Positions 1-10,323 of a DNA stretch of 64,000 nt are shown piece by piece (position 1 is the first letter of the stretch; the number at the start of each line of letters is the position of its first letter). This DNA comes from Prevotella sp. tc2-28 (GTDB taxonomy: Bacteria > Bacteroidota > Bacteroidia > Bacteroidales > Bacteroidaceae): positions 116,570 through 180,569 of the forward strand of contig NZ_FNRE01000008.1 in the NCBI RefSeq assembly GCF_900107705.1, in the 5' to 3' direction. The position numbers were made by a program, and so were the translations under genes. The notes beneath the pieces are model-generated. The model searched no databases and was not told the DNA's origin. It worked only from the letters and a program-made list of their open reading frames with translations.

Positions 1-1700
1 TCACATCTAGCTACAAGGCCGACGGTGCGAACGTAAAAGTAACCACTATCGGACTGCCTGACCGCGATGCTGTGGCATTTCGCATCACGACGTCTCTGCT
101 CAAAGACAAACGAGCGAAGGCCTGCATGCGGCTACCCTATCCTTCTGGCAAACATGCTGATGATGCCAGCGAATGGGATAAAGACGCACTGCACACCAGT
201 AGCATCGTAACACAGGGCGACCATAGCGCCACCATCAAGCATTGCATTGACACCACCACCTATTATATAACTATAAGGTGGGAAGGCCAGGCTCAACTCC
301 AAGAGACGAAGGCACACACCTATCATCTCAGTACGGATGCCGATGTGCTGGCTTTTGAAGTGGAATACCTCAGTTCACCGGCTTATACTGTACGACAAGC
401 CATCACCCCGTTTCGCTTCGACCAAGCCCAGAAGACTACCCAGAAATTCTGGCACAAGTTCTGGACGGAGAGCGCCTTTGTGGACTTCAGCCGCTGCACC
501 GACCCACGTGCAAAAGAACTGGAACGCCGTGTGATACTTTCTCAATACCTCACCCGTATCAACTGCGCCAACAATATGCCACCTCAGGAAACAGGCCTGA
601 CATATAACACATGGTTCGGCCGTCCACATCTGGAGATGACTTGGTGGCATGCCGTTGACTTTGCATTATGGAACCAGCCTAAGGTTGTAGCCCAGATGTT
701 AAATTGGTACGACGAGACTGCAGCACCCATCGCCAAGAAGATTGCCCAACGTCAGGGATTTAAAGGCATCCGTTGGATGAAGATGACCGACCCGTGGGCC
801 GGTGAGGCACCTTCCAACACAGGCTCTTTCCTGACTTGGCAACAACCACACTACATCTACTTGGCAGAAGAGATGTATCGCGCAACACCTACTGTCAACA
901 CTCTTAAGAAATATGCTGAGAACGTAGAACAGACTGCAGAGTTCCTTGCTGATTTCGCCAAGACAGGAAAACTCTTCGGTCAGACCGCCATGCAGGAATG
1001 TATGACCAAGGACATCAGCTATAATCACCCCTTTGAATTGGCTTATTTCCGCTATGCGCTGAACGTAGCCCAACAGTGGCGAGAGCGCATGGGAAAGCCT
1101 CGCAACAAGCAGTGGGACGAGGTCATCAAACGCATCGCTCCTCTGCCCATCACCAAAGAGGGCATCTATACTGCCGGTCTGCCTAAGGGTTCAACCAATG
1201 CCGTTCTTCCCTCCTTCGATCCATTTAATACTGTTGGCGGAGGGTCTACTGCTAAGAAGACAGAAACCTTTGCTGACAAGACGCGCAACGACCACCCAGC
1301 AGTGCTCGGAGCCATTGGACTGTTACCTACAGGTTCTGCCAACTGCGACAGCATCGCCGCCCAAAAGACCTTGGAATGGGTGATGAAGAACTGGAACTGG
1401 ATGACCACATGGGGATGGGATTACGGCATGATTGCCATGACTGCCGCTCGATTAGGCCGACCAGACATAGCACTTGACGCATTACTCATCGACACGCAAA
1501 AGAATACCTATCTCAAAAATGGGCATAACTTCCAGACTGCAGACCGTCTGCGTCTCTATCTGCCAGGCAACGGAGCCCTGCTCACAGCTATTGCCATGAT
1601 GTGTGCCGGCTGGGATGGTTGCAAGCGTGCCGTCAACCCCGGATTCCCCCAGGATGGCAGTTGGGATGTCCGTTGGGAAGGACTACATCGCATGCAGTAA
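1..1700 (+). CDS. Six-hairpin-type glycoside hydrolase, C-terminal part (5' end outside window)
   Basis: The reading frame is open from base 3 with no stop and no convincing start, so the gene begins upstream. A GTG at 72 is only an internal codon. About 565 residues are visible. The core is rich in aromatic residues (for example TWFGRPHLEMTWWHAVDF and SNTGSFLTWQQPHYIYLAEEMY), the pattern of (alpha/alpha)6-barrel glycosidases related to GH65 and GH95. I cannot assign an exact CAZy family. A later segment (WNWMTTWGWDYGMIAMTAARLGRPDIALDALL) is also typical of the helical barrel. The position next to pectate lyases suggests that it trims pectin side chains or oligosaccharides, probably in the periplasm, but this is inference. 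There is no signal peptide to assess because the N-terminus is missing. The stop is followed by the promoter of the next gene. Confidence 0.6.
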   Translation, partial: TSSYKADGANVKVTTIGLPDRDAVAFRITTSLLKDKRAKACMRLPYPSGKHADDASEWDKDALHTSSIVTQGDHSATIKHCIDTTTYYITIRWEGQAQLQETKAHTYHLSTDADVLAFEVEYLSSPAYTVRQAITPFRFDQAQKTTQKFWHKFWTESAFVDFSRCTDPRAKELERRVILSQYLTRINCANNMPPQETGLTYNTWFGRPHLEMTWWHAVDFALWNQPKVVAQMLNWYDETAAPIAKKIAQRQGFKGIRWMKMTDPWAGEAPSNTGSFLTWQQPHYIYLAEEMYRATPTVNTLKKYAENVEQTAEFLADFAKTGKLFGQTAMQECMTKDISYNHPFELAYFRYALNVAQQWRERMGKPRNKQWDEVIKRIAPLPITKEGIYTAGLPKGSTNAVLPSFDPFNTVGGGSTAKKTETFADKTRNDHPAVLGAIGLLPTGSANCDSIAAQKTLEWVMKNWNWMTTWGWDYGMIAMTAARLGRPDIALDALLIDTQKNTYLKNGHNFQTADRLRLYLPGNGALLTAIAMMCAGWDGCKRAVNPGFPQDGSWDVRWEGLHRMQ

Positions 1701-1711
1701 AGTCGCATCGT

Positions 1712-1725
1712 ACGTAATCGTTTTA
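1712..1725 (+). promoter_or_regulatory. Candidate operator, ACGTAATCGTTTTA
   Basis: This 14-mer starts 59 bp before the -7 box of the PL1 gene. It matches 12 of 14 positions of the site at 15059-15072, which lies 58 bp before the -7 box of the second susC. The role as an activator site is inference from the shared sequence and spacing. Confidence 0.4.
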
Positions 1726-1770
1726 GTGTTAAAATATATAAGGTACGAACTGGTTTCCAAAACCTTTTCG

Positions 1771-1778
1771 TACCTTTG
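1771..1778 (+). promoter_or_regulatory. Promoter -7 box TACCTTTG of the PL1 gene
   Basis: TACCTTTG matches the Bacteroidota TAnnTTTG element. The -33 element is weak (GTTT near 1753). The box fixes the start of the downstream gene at the ATG at 1800, because an in-frame codon at 1776 lies inside the promoter. Confidence 0.75.
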
Positions 1779-1799
1779 TATTTGAAAACCAATCTGCTT

Positions 1800-3011
1800 A
1801 TGAGAATATTTACTACTTTCATACTCTTAGCACTGTCTCTGATTGCCTCAGCCACAGACTACGACCAGAACAAGCCCTTTGGTTTCTGTACCCGTTCGTC
1901 ACGGACTGACGCGGCTGCAACTTTCAACGTCACAGGAGGCGGATGCTACACCTACCCCCTTGCTGAAAGTTTTACAGGAAAAGTGACAGTGCTGAAGTCC
2001 AATGGTCAGGATATGAAGCGTACCATTGAAAATGCCGTCAAACAAAACGACGTTATCATCTTCGATGGAGCCCAAGGCGACTTCATCGTATCAAGCAATG
2101 TTTCCATCTCTGCATCGAACAAGACCTTGCTAGGCATCAACAATGCCCGTCTCTGTACCCAATGGAGCGTGACACAGGAAATCATCGAAGCTCTCAACAA
2201 GGCAGGAGTCCCCAATATGAGTACCTCAAGCGGAACAGGTGGTATCCTGAGCAACGGTCACAGAGTCGGTGAAGAAGCAGAATACCAGACGCGTCAAATC
2301 ATCATCAACATGACAAATGACGAAGAAGAGAAGTATCGTAGTGCAGGCGTTCTAACACTCTTCAGATGCCAGAACATCATTATCCGCAACTTGAAATTTG
2401 TAGGTCCTGGCTCTATCGATGTTGGTGGCAGCGACCTTCTCTCTTGCCGTGCATCCAGGAATTGCTGGATAGACCACTGCGACTTCACCGATGGCATGGA
2501 CGGCAACCTCGACATTACCCAAAGTTCGGATTTCAATACCGTCAGCTGGTGTACCTTCAGTTATACCGAGCGTTCGTATATGCACCAGAACACCAACCTC
2601 ATCGGTTATAGTGACCGAGAACCGACAGGATTTCTCAATACCACCTACGCCTTCAACTGGTGGGGTCCAGGTTGCGTTCAGCGCATGCCTATGGTTCGTG
2701 TCGGAAAAATTCACATGCTGAACAATTATTTCAGCTGTACGACAGCCAGCAACTGCATCAATCCCCGCAAGAACTCAGAAGTCCTCATCGAAGGCAACTA
2801 TTTCGAGAAAGGCGTCAGGAGATACTACAGTCAGAAAGATGCCATTGCAGTTACTTGGGCTGACAGCAACTTTGCCGAGGAGAAGAATAAAATGGGGCAA
2901 CCCGCATCCATCGGCGAACCCGTCACCGTTCCTTACGAATATACGATAGCGCCTTATGCTGACGTGCCTGCAGCAGTAAAGAAGCATGCTGGTGCAACAT
3001 TAAAGAAATAA
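1800..3011 (+). CDS. Secreted pectate lyase, family PL1
   Basis: The enzyme should cleave homogalacturonan by beta-elimination outside the cytoplasm. The product is 403 residues with a signal peptide (MRIFTTFILLALSLIASA). The parallel beta-helix motifs of PL1 are clear: WIDHCDFTDGMDGNLDIT with the calcium-binding acidic residues, NTVSWCTFSYT, and QRMPMVRVGKIHMLNNYF. The last one carries the catalytic arginine of the RxPxxR motif (R295, P297, R300). There is no C-terminal sorting tail. The next gene starts 16 bases downstream and its first 400 residues are a close paralogue, so the two look like a tandem duplication in one transcript. The start at 1800 is chosen because the promoter lies directly upstream. 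A pectin lyase activity is possible, but the local CE8 domain makes pectate more likely. Confidence 0.92.
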   Translation: MRIFTTFILLALSLIASATDYDQNKPFGFCTRSSRTDAAATFNVTGGGCYTYPLAESFTGKVTVLKSNGQDMKRTIENAVKQNDVIIFDGAQGDFIVSSNVSISASNKTLLGINNARLCTQWSVTQEIIEALNKAGVPNMSTSSGTGGILSNGHRVGEEAEYQTRQIIINMTNDEEEKYRSAGVLTLFRCQNIIIRNLKFVGPGSIDVGGSDLLSCRASRNCWIDHCDFTDGMDGNLDITQSSDFNTVSWCTFSYTERSYMHQNTNLIGYSDREPTGFLNTTYAFNWWGPGCVQRMPMVRVGKIHMLNNYFSCTTASNCINPRKNSEVLIEGNYFEKGVRRYYSQKDAIAVTWADSNFAEEKNKMGQPASIGEPVTVPYEYTIAPYADVPAAVKKHAGATLKK

Positions 3012-3027
3012 CATAAACTATATAATT

Positions 3028-6000
3028 ATGAAGAATCTTTTCCTCACATTATTAGCGACCATACTGTCCATGACAGTGTGTGCAAACGAATACGACCAGA
3101 ACAAGCCGTTCGGTTTCTGCACCGTATCATCAAGAACGGATGCATCCAGTACCTACAGCATTACTGGTGGGGGCATCTATGATTACGCCCAACTTAAAAG
3201 TTTCAACGGAACATCCACCATTCTGAAATCCAATGGTCAGGACATGAAGAGCACCATTCAAAATGCCATTAAGCAGTATGATGTCATTATCTTCGATGGT
3301 TCTGAAGGCGATTTCATCGTGTCAGAAAATATTGGTTTCGAAAGAGGAAACAAGACGCTGTTAGGCATTAACAATGCCCGTCTTTGCACCCAATGGCATA
3401 TGACCGACGAGATAAAAACCGCACTTAATCAAGCAGGAGTACCAAGCATGAGTACTAGCGGAGGAGGAGGCACTCTGCCCAACGGGACAAAAGTCAGTGA
3501 GGAAGCCGAATACAACACGAGAAGAATCATCATTGAGTTAACTGGTGATAACAGCGAGAAATATCGTAAATCAGGCATTTTCTCGTTAAATAAAGAGAAT
3601 GTCATCATTCGCAACATCACTTTCGTAGGTCCTGGCTCTGTCGATGTGGGAGGCTACGACCTCATCTCTGCCACTGGCGCCAAGCACTGTTGGGTAGACC
3701 ACTGTGCTTTCCAAGACGGCATGGATGGCAACTTCGACATCACCAACTCGTCGGATTTCATTACCGTCAGCTGGTGTACCTTCAGTTATACCGACCGCTC
3801 ATATATGCACCAGAACACGAACCTTGTAGGTAGTAGCGATGACGAACCAACTGGTTTCCTGAACACCACTTTCGCTTTCAACTGGTGGAGTACCGGATGT
3901 AATCAACGTATGCCCATGGCACGTGTTGGTAAAATTCACATGCTGAACAACTACTACACCTGCGCCAATAATTCATCAGCTATCAATCCACGCAAGAATT
4001 CGGAATTCTTAGTTGAGGGTAACTACATTAATACTGGTGTAAAGAAGGTTTACAGCCAATCCAGTGCCACTGCTGTCACATGGAAGGACGACAATTACAT
4101 CGCCGAATCATCTGTAAGCAAGCCATCATCATTTGGAAGCGCCGTCACGGTACCCTACGAATATACCGTTGCCCCTTACTCAGATGTACCAACAACCGTA
4201 ACGGAGAATGCCGGTGCAACGTTGCAATTCAAAGATGACAGCCCCGAGGGAGACCTCGTGGAAAAGGCACTCTATTCAACCGATTTCAGTGATTGGACAA
4301 AAGCAAGTGCTGCACAAAGTGCTTCAACCGTGACCAAACAGACAAAATACAGTCACGAAACATTGACCTTTACCTTATTTAATACAGAGGTCAATCCTGC
4401 AGGAAGCAACAATAAGTTCAAAGACGGAGCCACTTTAGGATGGTTGATGGCAGCCAAGAGCAGTGACCCGTATGTTACCACTTCAAAGTTGGCTTCTATT
4501 ACCAAAGTACGCTTCGTTCATGCAGCAACAGGCAGCAACCGAGGATGGAAACTGGAGGCAAAGGGTGATGGTGATGCCGACTGGGTAACTATTTCGAACT
4601 CTGTAGCGAACCCAGCAGGATGGTGCGAAGTCAATGCCAACATCAACCGTACCAATGTTGAACTGCGCTTCACAAATCTGAATTCTAATGAGAATGCTTA
4701 CATGTTCGAACTCGACATCTACGGCAATGTCAACATGGGCGGGACTCCCTCATTGGGTACCATCAAGGCGAATGGTCAGACTTACGATTTAAGTGAGGTC
4801 TTTGAAGAAAATGCCAGTGGCGATATGGAAGCAATGGTAGAAATCTCAAAGGCCGCCACCATGATTAGCGAAAGCAATCCCATCGAGGCTGTTGCCGATA
4901 ACGGAACCCTTGGCACTATAACCTATGCCGCTACAGCGACATCCTGCAAGGTCACCATTCCTGTCACGGCCAACGGCAAAACGCTGAATTATATCATCAA
5001 CTTCGTTCAGAAGCCCGACTTCACGCTGACCTATATCGACACCGATGGAACTACAATGGGAACACAGTCGGTAGAAAAAGATGCACAGATAGGAACGTTT
5101 GACATTGATATTGCCACAGCAAAATCATCGTCTACCACAAAGAAGGCTCGTGGATGGTTCAAGAAAAATTCTGTTGGTGAGAAATACACCACAGAAAGCA
5201 TCATCACAGAAGACGTCAATCTGTATGCTGTTGAAACGGAAATTGAGGTGGCTAGCGACAGTAAGAAATACACCTTCAATCTGGCTGACAAGAACTTCGA
5301 CGCCGTTGACCATGAGGCATTTAACACGATAGGAAGCGGAAAGTTCCATGACACAACGCATGGTTGGTCATTCAGCAATGGCGACAAGATTGAATTGTTG
5401 GTAGGTCGCAAGGCCTCTATCAGCCTTGGCCTTTGCCAGTACACTGCTGATGGAGCGACTATCACGGCATCCAATGGGGCTTCAGTTAATGCCAGGACAA
5501 CAACAGATGGCACTATCGCCTCAATCAACTACGAAGGTGATGAAGGTACCTTGACATTAACCATCAACGCTACAGGAACCGTCTACATTCACAAGATTAT
5601 TATTCAGAACACCTACACCACCAACTACGATGTTATTGGATCATGGTACATCGTGAAGAAAGACGATGCTGACAGTTTCACAGAGGTACTAGACCTTGCC
5701 AACAATACCGGTGGTTCAGATCCCATTTATATCTTCCTGCCTGATGGAACCTACGACTTGGGAGAAAAGGTAAAAACACCCATCAGTCGCAACAACATCT
5801 CCATTATCGGACAGAGTGTAGACAAGACTGTCATTATGAACACTCCCCCACTCTCGATGGAAGGTCTTGACAAAGCTGACCTGTTGAAAAACACCAGCAC
5901 CAATCTCTACATGCAGGACCTCTCGCTAAAGAATGCGATGTACTACGATGGTAAGACCACCGGACGTGCATCTACATTACACGATCAAGGCACGCAAACC

Positions 6001-6897
6001 ATCAATAAGAACGTGCGTCACCTTTCACATCAAGATACCTATTATTCTCACAAAACTGGTGGTTTATACTACTTCGAAGGTGGCGAATTGCATGGTACGG
6101 TTGACTACCTCTGTGGCAATGGCAAAGTCTACTACAACGAGGTTAAACTTGTCAACGAAGAGCGCAGTTCCGCTACCATCACAGCAAATTCTGAGCTCTA
6201 CGTATTTAATAACTGTACGATAGAAAACCATGCAGGTTCCTACAATTTCGGTCGAGCATGGAGCGACAATCCTACATGTATCTATCTCAATACAATACTG
6301 GAAGACCCCAGCAAGCTTATTGAGACTCGTTGGAATCTTGAAGGAATCAACTGCGATTATAAAATTGCAGGCGAATATGGAACAAAAGACAAAGATGGAA
6401 ACAACATTACACCTACCTCTAACACCATCACCTTCAAGAAAGCGAATACAACGCTGAATACTATACTTGCAGAATCAGAACTTTCTAAATATACTATCGA
6501 CAAAGTATTAGGCACATGGGCGGCTACAGCACAACAGCAGACAAAGCAGTTGAGTGCCCCCACAGCCACTTACGACAACGGCACGGTAACTTGGAGTGCT
6601 GTTGACGGAGCTTCAGCCTATGCCCTATTCAAGAACGGAGAGTTCCTTGGCATTACCACATCAAACAGTTACAATGTCACTGTTGATGCGACAAAAGACG
6701 CCCTGACCATCCGCACGGCCAACTCACGAGGCGGATTCGGAGCAGAAGCAGCCGTAGCAGGAACTGTCAGCGGCATCAACGTCATCAGCAACAACCGCAC
6801 TGACGACAAAGCCATCTACACCCTGCAGGGTGTCCGTGTAGAGAAACCGACTAAGGGCATCTATATCATCGGAGGCCGCAAGGTAGTATTCAAATAA
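3028..6897 (+). CDS. Multidomain pectate lyase / pectin methylesterase (PL1-CE8) with C-terminal sorting tail
   Basis: This secreted protein of 1289 residues seems to carry two catalytic activities. After a signal peptide (about residues 1-19) comes a PL1 pectate lyase (about 20-400; WVDHCAFQDGMDGNFDIT, catalytic RMPMAR with R294, P296, R299). Next is a discoidin-like sandwich (about 410-570), a segment with InlB-repeat character around residue 670-740, and a further beta-domain. A CE8-like pectinesterase follows (about 870-1150) that keeps the key residues: Q1002 and D1003 of the QDT motif, D1026 in TVDYLCGNG and R1076 in FGRAW. A fibronectin III-like segment and the tail IYTLQGVRVEKPTKGIYI close the protein; such tails direct secretion and surface anchoring in Bacteroidota. 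Fusing the esterase to the lyase would let one protein remove methyl groups and cut the freed pectate. A strong terminator follows. Confidence 0.9.
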   Translation: MKNLFLTLLATILSMTVCANEYDQNKPFGFCTVSSRTDASSTYSITGGGIYDYAQLKSFNGTSTILKSNGQDMKSTIQNAIKQYDVIIFDGSEGDFIVSENIGFERGNKTLLGINNARLCTQWHMTDEIKTALNQAGVPSMSTSGGGGTLPNGTKVSEEAEYNTRRIIIELTGDNSEKYRKSGIFSLNKENVIIRNITFVGPGSVDVGGYDLISATGAKHCWVDHCAFQDGMDGNFDITNSSDFITVSWCTFSYTDRSYMHQNTNLVGSSDDEPTGFLNTTFAFNWWSTGCNQRMPMARVGKIHMLNNYYTCANNSSAINPRKNSEFLVEGNYINTGVKKVYSQSSATAVTWKDDNYIAESSVSKPSSFGSAVTVPYEYTVAPYSDVPTTVTENAGATLQFKDDSPEGDLVEKALYSTDFSDWTKASAAQSASTVTKQTKYSHETLTFTLFNTEVNPAGSNNKFKDGATLGWLMAAKSSDPYVTTSKLASITKVRFVHAATGSNRGWKLEAKGDGDADWVTISNSVANPAGWCEVNANINRTNVELRFTNLNSNENAYMFELDIYGNVNMGGTPSLGTIKANGQTYDLSEVFEENASGDMEAMVEISKAATMISESNPIEAVADNGTLGTITYAATATSCKVTIPVTANGKTLNYIINFVQKPDFTLTYIDTDGTTMGTQSVEKDAQIGTFDIDIATAKSSSTTKKARGWFKKNSVGEKYTTESIITEDVNLYAVETEIEVASDSKKYTFNLADKNFDAVDHEAFNTIGSGKFHDTTHGWSFSNGDKIELLVGRKASISLGLCQYTADGATITASNGASVNARTTTDGTIASINYEGDEGTLTLTINATGTVYIHKIIIQNTYTTNYDVIGSWYIVKKDDADSFTEVLDLANNTGGSDPIYIFLPDGTYDLGEKVKTPISRNNISIIGQSVDKTVIMNTPPLSMEGLDKADLLKNTSTNLYMQDLSLKNAMYYDGKTTGRASTLHDQGTQTINKNVRHLSHQDTYYSHKTGGLYYFEGGELHGTVDYLCGNGKVYYNEVKLVNEERSSATITANSELYVFNNCTIENHAGSYNFGRAWSDNPTCIYLNTILEDPSKLIETRWNLEGINCDYKIAGEYGTKDKDGNNITPTSNTITFKKANTTLNTILAESELSKYTIDKVLGTWAATAQQQTKQLSAPTATYDNGTVTWSAVDGASAYALFKNGEFLGITTSNSYNVTVDATKDALTIRTANSRGGFGAEAAVAGTVSGINVISNNRTDDKAIYTLQGVRVEKPTKGIYIIGGRKVVFK

Positions 6898-6920
6898 AGG
6901 CACACATTATAATTTAATAG

Positions 6921-6960
6921 AGGTGGAAAGTTGTACAATAACTTTCCACCTTTTTTTTTT
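6921..6960 (+). terminator. Intrinsic terminator after the PL1-CE8 gene
   Basis: Perfect 12-bp inverted repeat (6921-6932 against 6940-6951, AGGTGGAAAGTT) with a 7-base loop, running into an uninterrupted T tract at 6951-6960. Confidence 0.93.
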
Positions 6961-6996
6961 ACATTATTTCTTAAAAAGAAAAAACTTCCCTAAAAT

Positions 6997-7028
6997 TTTG
7001 TTTGTTTTGATTATTTATAGTATCTTTG
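6997..7028 (+). promoter_or_regulatory. Promoter of the first susC
   Basis: TTTG (6997-7000), a 20-base spacer and TATCTTTG (7021-7028) match the Bacteroidota consensus in full. The leader to the ATG is about 45 bases and AT-rich. Confidence 0.9.
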
Positions 7029-7080
7029 CAGAAGTTTTTTAAAAACATTTACTACCTAATTATTAAAACAAAACACTAAC

Positions 7081-10000
7081 ATGCAAAAAAGAAGACTACT
7101 CTTAGCCATGTTGCTTTGTGCATTTTGGCTAGTGGGCTTTGCCCAGAATGCAATCAAGGGTACCGTCAAAGACAAGTCTGGCGAACCACTGATTGGAGTT
7201 AGCGTTACCTTTGGTAATGGACAGGGAACTGTCACAGACATTGATGGTAACTTCAGTGTCAACGCTCCCGCCGGAACTCCCATTAAGGTATCGTATGTAG
7301 GTTACAAAGCCCAGACTTTGAAGGGCTCTGGTAACATGAATATCACGATGGAAGAGGACAACACGACGTTGGAAGACGTGGTTGTTGTAGGTTATGGTAC
7401 GATGAAACGTCGCGACCTGACTGGTGCCGTTGCCTCTGTAACCGGTGACAAACTGGCTGCCAATCCTGTTGCTAACGTAGCACAGGCTTTGCAAGGTCAG
7501 TTACCCGGTGTGAACGTCATGTCTCAGGACGGTCGTCCAGGTGCTACTATGGCTATCCGTGTTCGTGGTGGTGGTTCTATCACCCAGTCCAACGACCCTT
7601 TGTTCATTGTTGACGGTGTTCAGGTTAGCGACATCAGTGATATCCCTGCTGACAACATCGAAAGTATCGACGTGCTGAAGGACGGTGCTTCAACAGCCAT
7701 CTACGGTGCTCGTGGTGCCAACGGTGTTATCCTTGTAACCACAAAGGGTTCAAAGGGTGATGGCAAGGCGAAGGTTAAGTACAACATGTACTATCAGATA
7801 AAGAAGGCTCCAAAGACACTTGATGTTCAGGACGCCTACGACTATGTACTTCATAACTGGAGCTATGCGACTTTCTACGGAATGAATGAAGCTGATGGTA
7901 TTGCTGAGTACTTCGGTTTGGGTTCTCAGTTTGGCAATCATCTGAATGACTACCGAAACGTTGCAACTCATAACTACGTAGACGATGTTATGCGAACTGC
8001 TGGTTCATGGAGCCACGACCTCTCACTGTCTGGTGGCAATGAGGCAACCAAGTACTATGCCACCGTAAACTACCTGACAGACGACGGTATCCGTATCAAG
8101 TCTGGTATGAAACGTTGGAATGCCAACTTCAAAATTTCGCAAAAGATCACAAAGAATTTGACCTTTGATGCAGACCTGCGTTACAGCGAGATGAAAATCG
8201 AAGGTACTAATTTCGACTACGCAGCCGGAAACTCCGTTTATGGCTATCGCCCCATCGACAATCCCTTAGGAAAAGACGACAGTTCACTGCTCTCTATGGG
8301 TAGCTCAAGCGTTGAGGCTAGCTACAACCCATTGTCAATCATCGACAACTACACCAACATCACCACACGCCAGCGTATTCGCGGTATGGGTTCGTTGACT
8401 TGGAATGTCATCAAAGGACTCACAGCTAAGACTGAGCTATCTCTGAGCCGCAACTGGAGTGAAACAGACTACTGGGATGCAGGAAAATCAACCAACCCAT
8501 ACAATCAGGCACAGTTGACTAAGGGTAATGGCTATGGTATCCGTTGGGCAACTACGCTGAACTATCAGGTACAAGGCCTTGGCGAGGATCATAACTTGTC
8601 ATTCCTACTTGGTAACGAAGTGCTGGCTAGTAAATCAAACAGCAGTAAGATTACCGGCGCAGGATTCCCTTCCGAATTTGACATGGATCGTGCTTTTGGA
8701 CTGATCAACATGTACAACATGAAGGAAGCATATTATGATCAAACTAAAAAAGTTTCTGATTTCGAAAGCACTATTGGTGAAGCCAAACACACACTTTCTT
8801 GGTTCGGCCGTGTCAACTACGATTTCTTAGGCCGCTACCTTTTCACCGCTACATTCCGTGCGGATGGTAGTTCTAATTTTGCTCCCAACAATCACTGGGG
8901 TTACTTCCCCTCAGCAGCTGTGGGTTGGCGTATTAACGATGAGCCTTTCATGGCAAACACAAAGGATTGGCTTGACAACTTGAAGTTACGTCTCTCTTTT
9001 GGTTCTTCTGGTAACGATGCCATTGATGCAAGCCTGTGGAAGGAATATTGGGTACCATCAATCGTGTGGAATGGTGACAAGCGTACCGTAACTTTCAAGC
9101 CTGGTGACATCCTTGCTAATCCTGACCTGAAGTGGGAAACCACTGTTAGCCGTAACCTTGGTATTGATTTTGGTTTCTGGAATGGCAAACTTCGTGGTAG
9201 CATTGACCTCTACTGGAATACCACCAAAGATATCTTGATGAAGGTGCCTGTTGCTGAGACAACAGGTCACAGCTACCAATACCAAAATGTGGGCAAGACC
9301 AGCAATAAAGGTCTTGAACTTGCTTTGTTCTATGAGATTTATCGCTCTAAGGATTTGAACATCAGTGTTAACGCCACCTATAACTATAATAAGAATAATG
9401 TGGAAGAGGTTGTCGCTGGCGTCAATGCTGATACCCATACCAACTGGGGATCAAGCATGAAGCGCCCATACAATGACTACATCATCCGTGAGGGTGAGCC
9501 TGTTGGTACCATCTTTGGTTACAAATCAGCCGGTTTCTACACTGTTGACGACTTCGACGTAACGAATGGTGTGTGGACGCTAAAGAAGGGAGTTCCTGAT
9601 ATTAGTGGTGTGGTTAACTACACTGGTGTAGGTAACAAGACCTACAATACCCCTGAGGGACAAGTAGCATTCCCTGGTGTAGTAAAATTTGAAGACACTG
9701 ACGGTAGTGGTACCGTAACAGAAGACGACGCTTGCATTATAGGTCACACCATGCCTAAGCACACTGGTGGTTTCAACATCAATGCAAACTGGAAGGGTAT
9801 TGACTTCTCTGCTGGCTTTGCATATCAGATTGGCGGTGACGTTTACAACGCCAACGCAATGCACTCAATGATGGGTAACAAGAATACCAGCTACGGTTGG
9901 AACCGCTTAGCTCTCGTTTCTGACTGCTGGAAGATGTACGACGTTGATGCCAAGGGCGATCTCGTTGCCGTTACCGATCGCGACAAATTGGCAGCTATGA

Positions 10001-10323
10001 ACGCTGGTGCGAAACACGCTCTTCCATACTGTGAGTATGGTATCGTTTCGTCTGAGTTCATCGAGGATGCTTCATACCTCCGTTTAAACACTCTGACCAT
10101 TGGTTATACCATTCCTAAGTTCCTGACCAAGAAGGTAGGCATCAGCAACCTGCGTGTTTACTTCACAGGTGGTAATCTCTTCTGTATTGCTGGCTATAAG
10201 GGTATTGACCCCGATGTCAACACCCGTCCAGGCGGACAGGACGGCTTCCCCGTTCCCAACTACGACTGGAACTCTTATCCACGCGCCAGAACTTATACTT
10301 TTGGTCTTAATGTTGCATTCTAA
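7081..10323 (+). CDS. SusC-like TonB-dependent outer-membrane receptor
   Basis: The product (1080 residues) should import pectin-derived oligosaccharides across the outer membrane, powered by TonB. A signal peptide (MQKRRLLLAMLLCAFWLVGFA) is followed by a carboxypeptidase D-like regulatory domain (AIKGTVKDKSGEPLIGVSV), a DVVVVGYGTMKRRDLTGAV segment at the TonB box/plug border, and a plug with the SusC signature (PLFIVDGVQ ... SIDVLKDGASTAIYGARGANGVILVTTK). The rest is a 22-strand barrel ending in an aromatic residue (LNVAF). It has its own promoter and is followed 22 bases later by its SusD partner. The neighbouring lyases point to homogalacturonan fragments as substrate, which is inference. 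Confidence 0.95.
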   Translation: MQKRRLLLAMLLCAFWLVGFAQNAIKGTVKDKSGEPLIGVSVTFGNGQGTVTDIDGNFSVNAPAGTPIKVSYVGYKAQTLKGSGNMNITMEEDNTTLEDVVVVGYGTMKRRDLTGAVASVTGDKLAANPVANVAQALQGQLPGVNVMSQDGRPGATMAIRVRGGGSITQSNDPLFIVDGVQVSDISDIPADNIESIDVLKDGASTAIYGARGANGVILVTTKGSKGDGKAKVKYNMYYQIKKAPKTLDVQDAYDYVLHNWSYATFYGMNEADGIAEYFGLGSQFGNHLNDYRNVATHNYVDDVMRTAGSWSHDLSLSGGNEATKYYATVNYLTDDGIRIKSGMKRWNANFKISQKITKNLTFDADLRYSEMKIEGTNFDYAAGNSVYGYRPIDNPLGKDDSSLLSMGSSSVEASYNPLSIIDNYTNITTRQRIRGMGSLTWNVIKGLTAKTELSLSRNWSETDYWDAGKSTNPYNQAQLTKGNGYGIRWATTLNYQVQGLGEDHNLSFLLGNEVLASKSNSSKITGAGFPSEFDMDRAFGLINMYNMKEAYYDQTKKVSDFESTIGEAKHTLSWFGRVNYDFLGRYLFTATFRADGSSNFAPNNHWGYFPSAAVGWRINDEPFMANTKDWLDNLKLRLSFGSSGNDAIDASLWKEYWVPSIVWNGDKRTVTFKPGDILANPDLKWETTVSRNLGIDFGFWNGKLRGSIDLYWNTTKDILMKVPVAETTGHSYQYQNVGKTSNKGLELALFYEIYRSKDLNISVNATYNYNKNNVEEVVAGVNADTHTNWGSSMKRPYNDYIIREGEPVGTIFGYKSAGFYTVDDFDVTNGVWTLKKGVPDISGVVNYTGVGNKTYNTPEGQVAFPGVVKFEDTDGSGTVTEDDACIIGHTMPKHTGGFNINANWKGIDFSAGFAYQIGGDVYNANAMHSMMGNKNTSYGWNRLALVSDCWKMYDVDAKGDLVAVTDRDKLAAMNAGAKHALPYCEYGIVSSEFIEDASYLRLNTLTIGYTIPKFLTKKVGISNLRVYFTGGNLFCIAGYKGIDPDVNTRPGGQDGFPVPNYDWNSYPRARTYTFGLNVAF

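Noticed and set aside
5031..5528. 165-codon open frame antisense to the PL1-CE8 gene
   Set aside because: No domain, promoter or start signal; it reflects codon bias of the sense gene.
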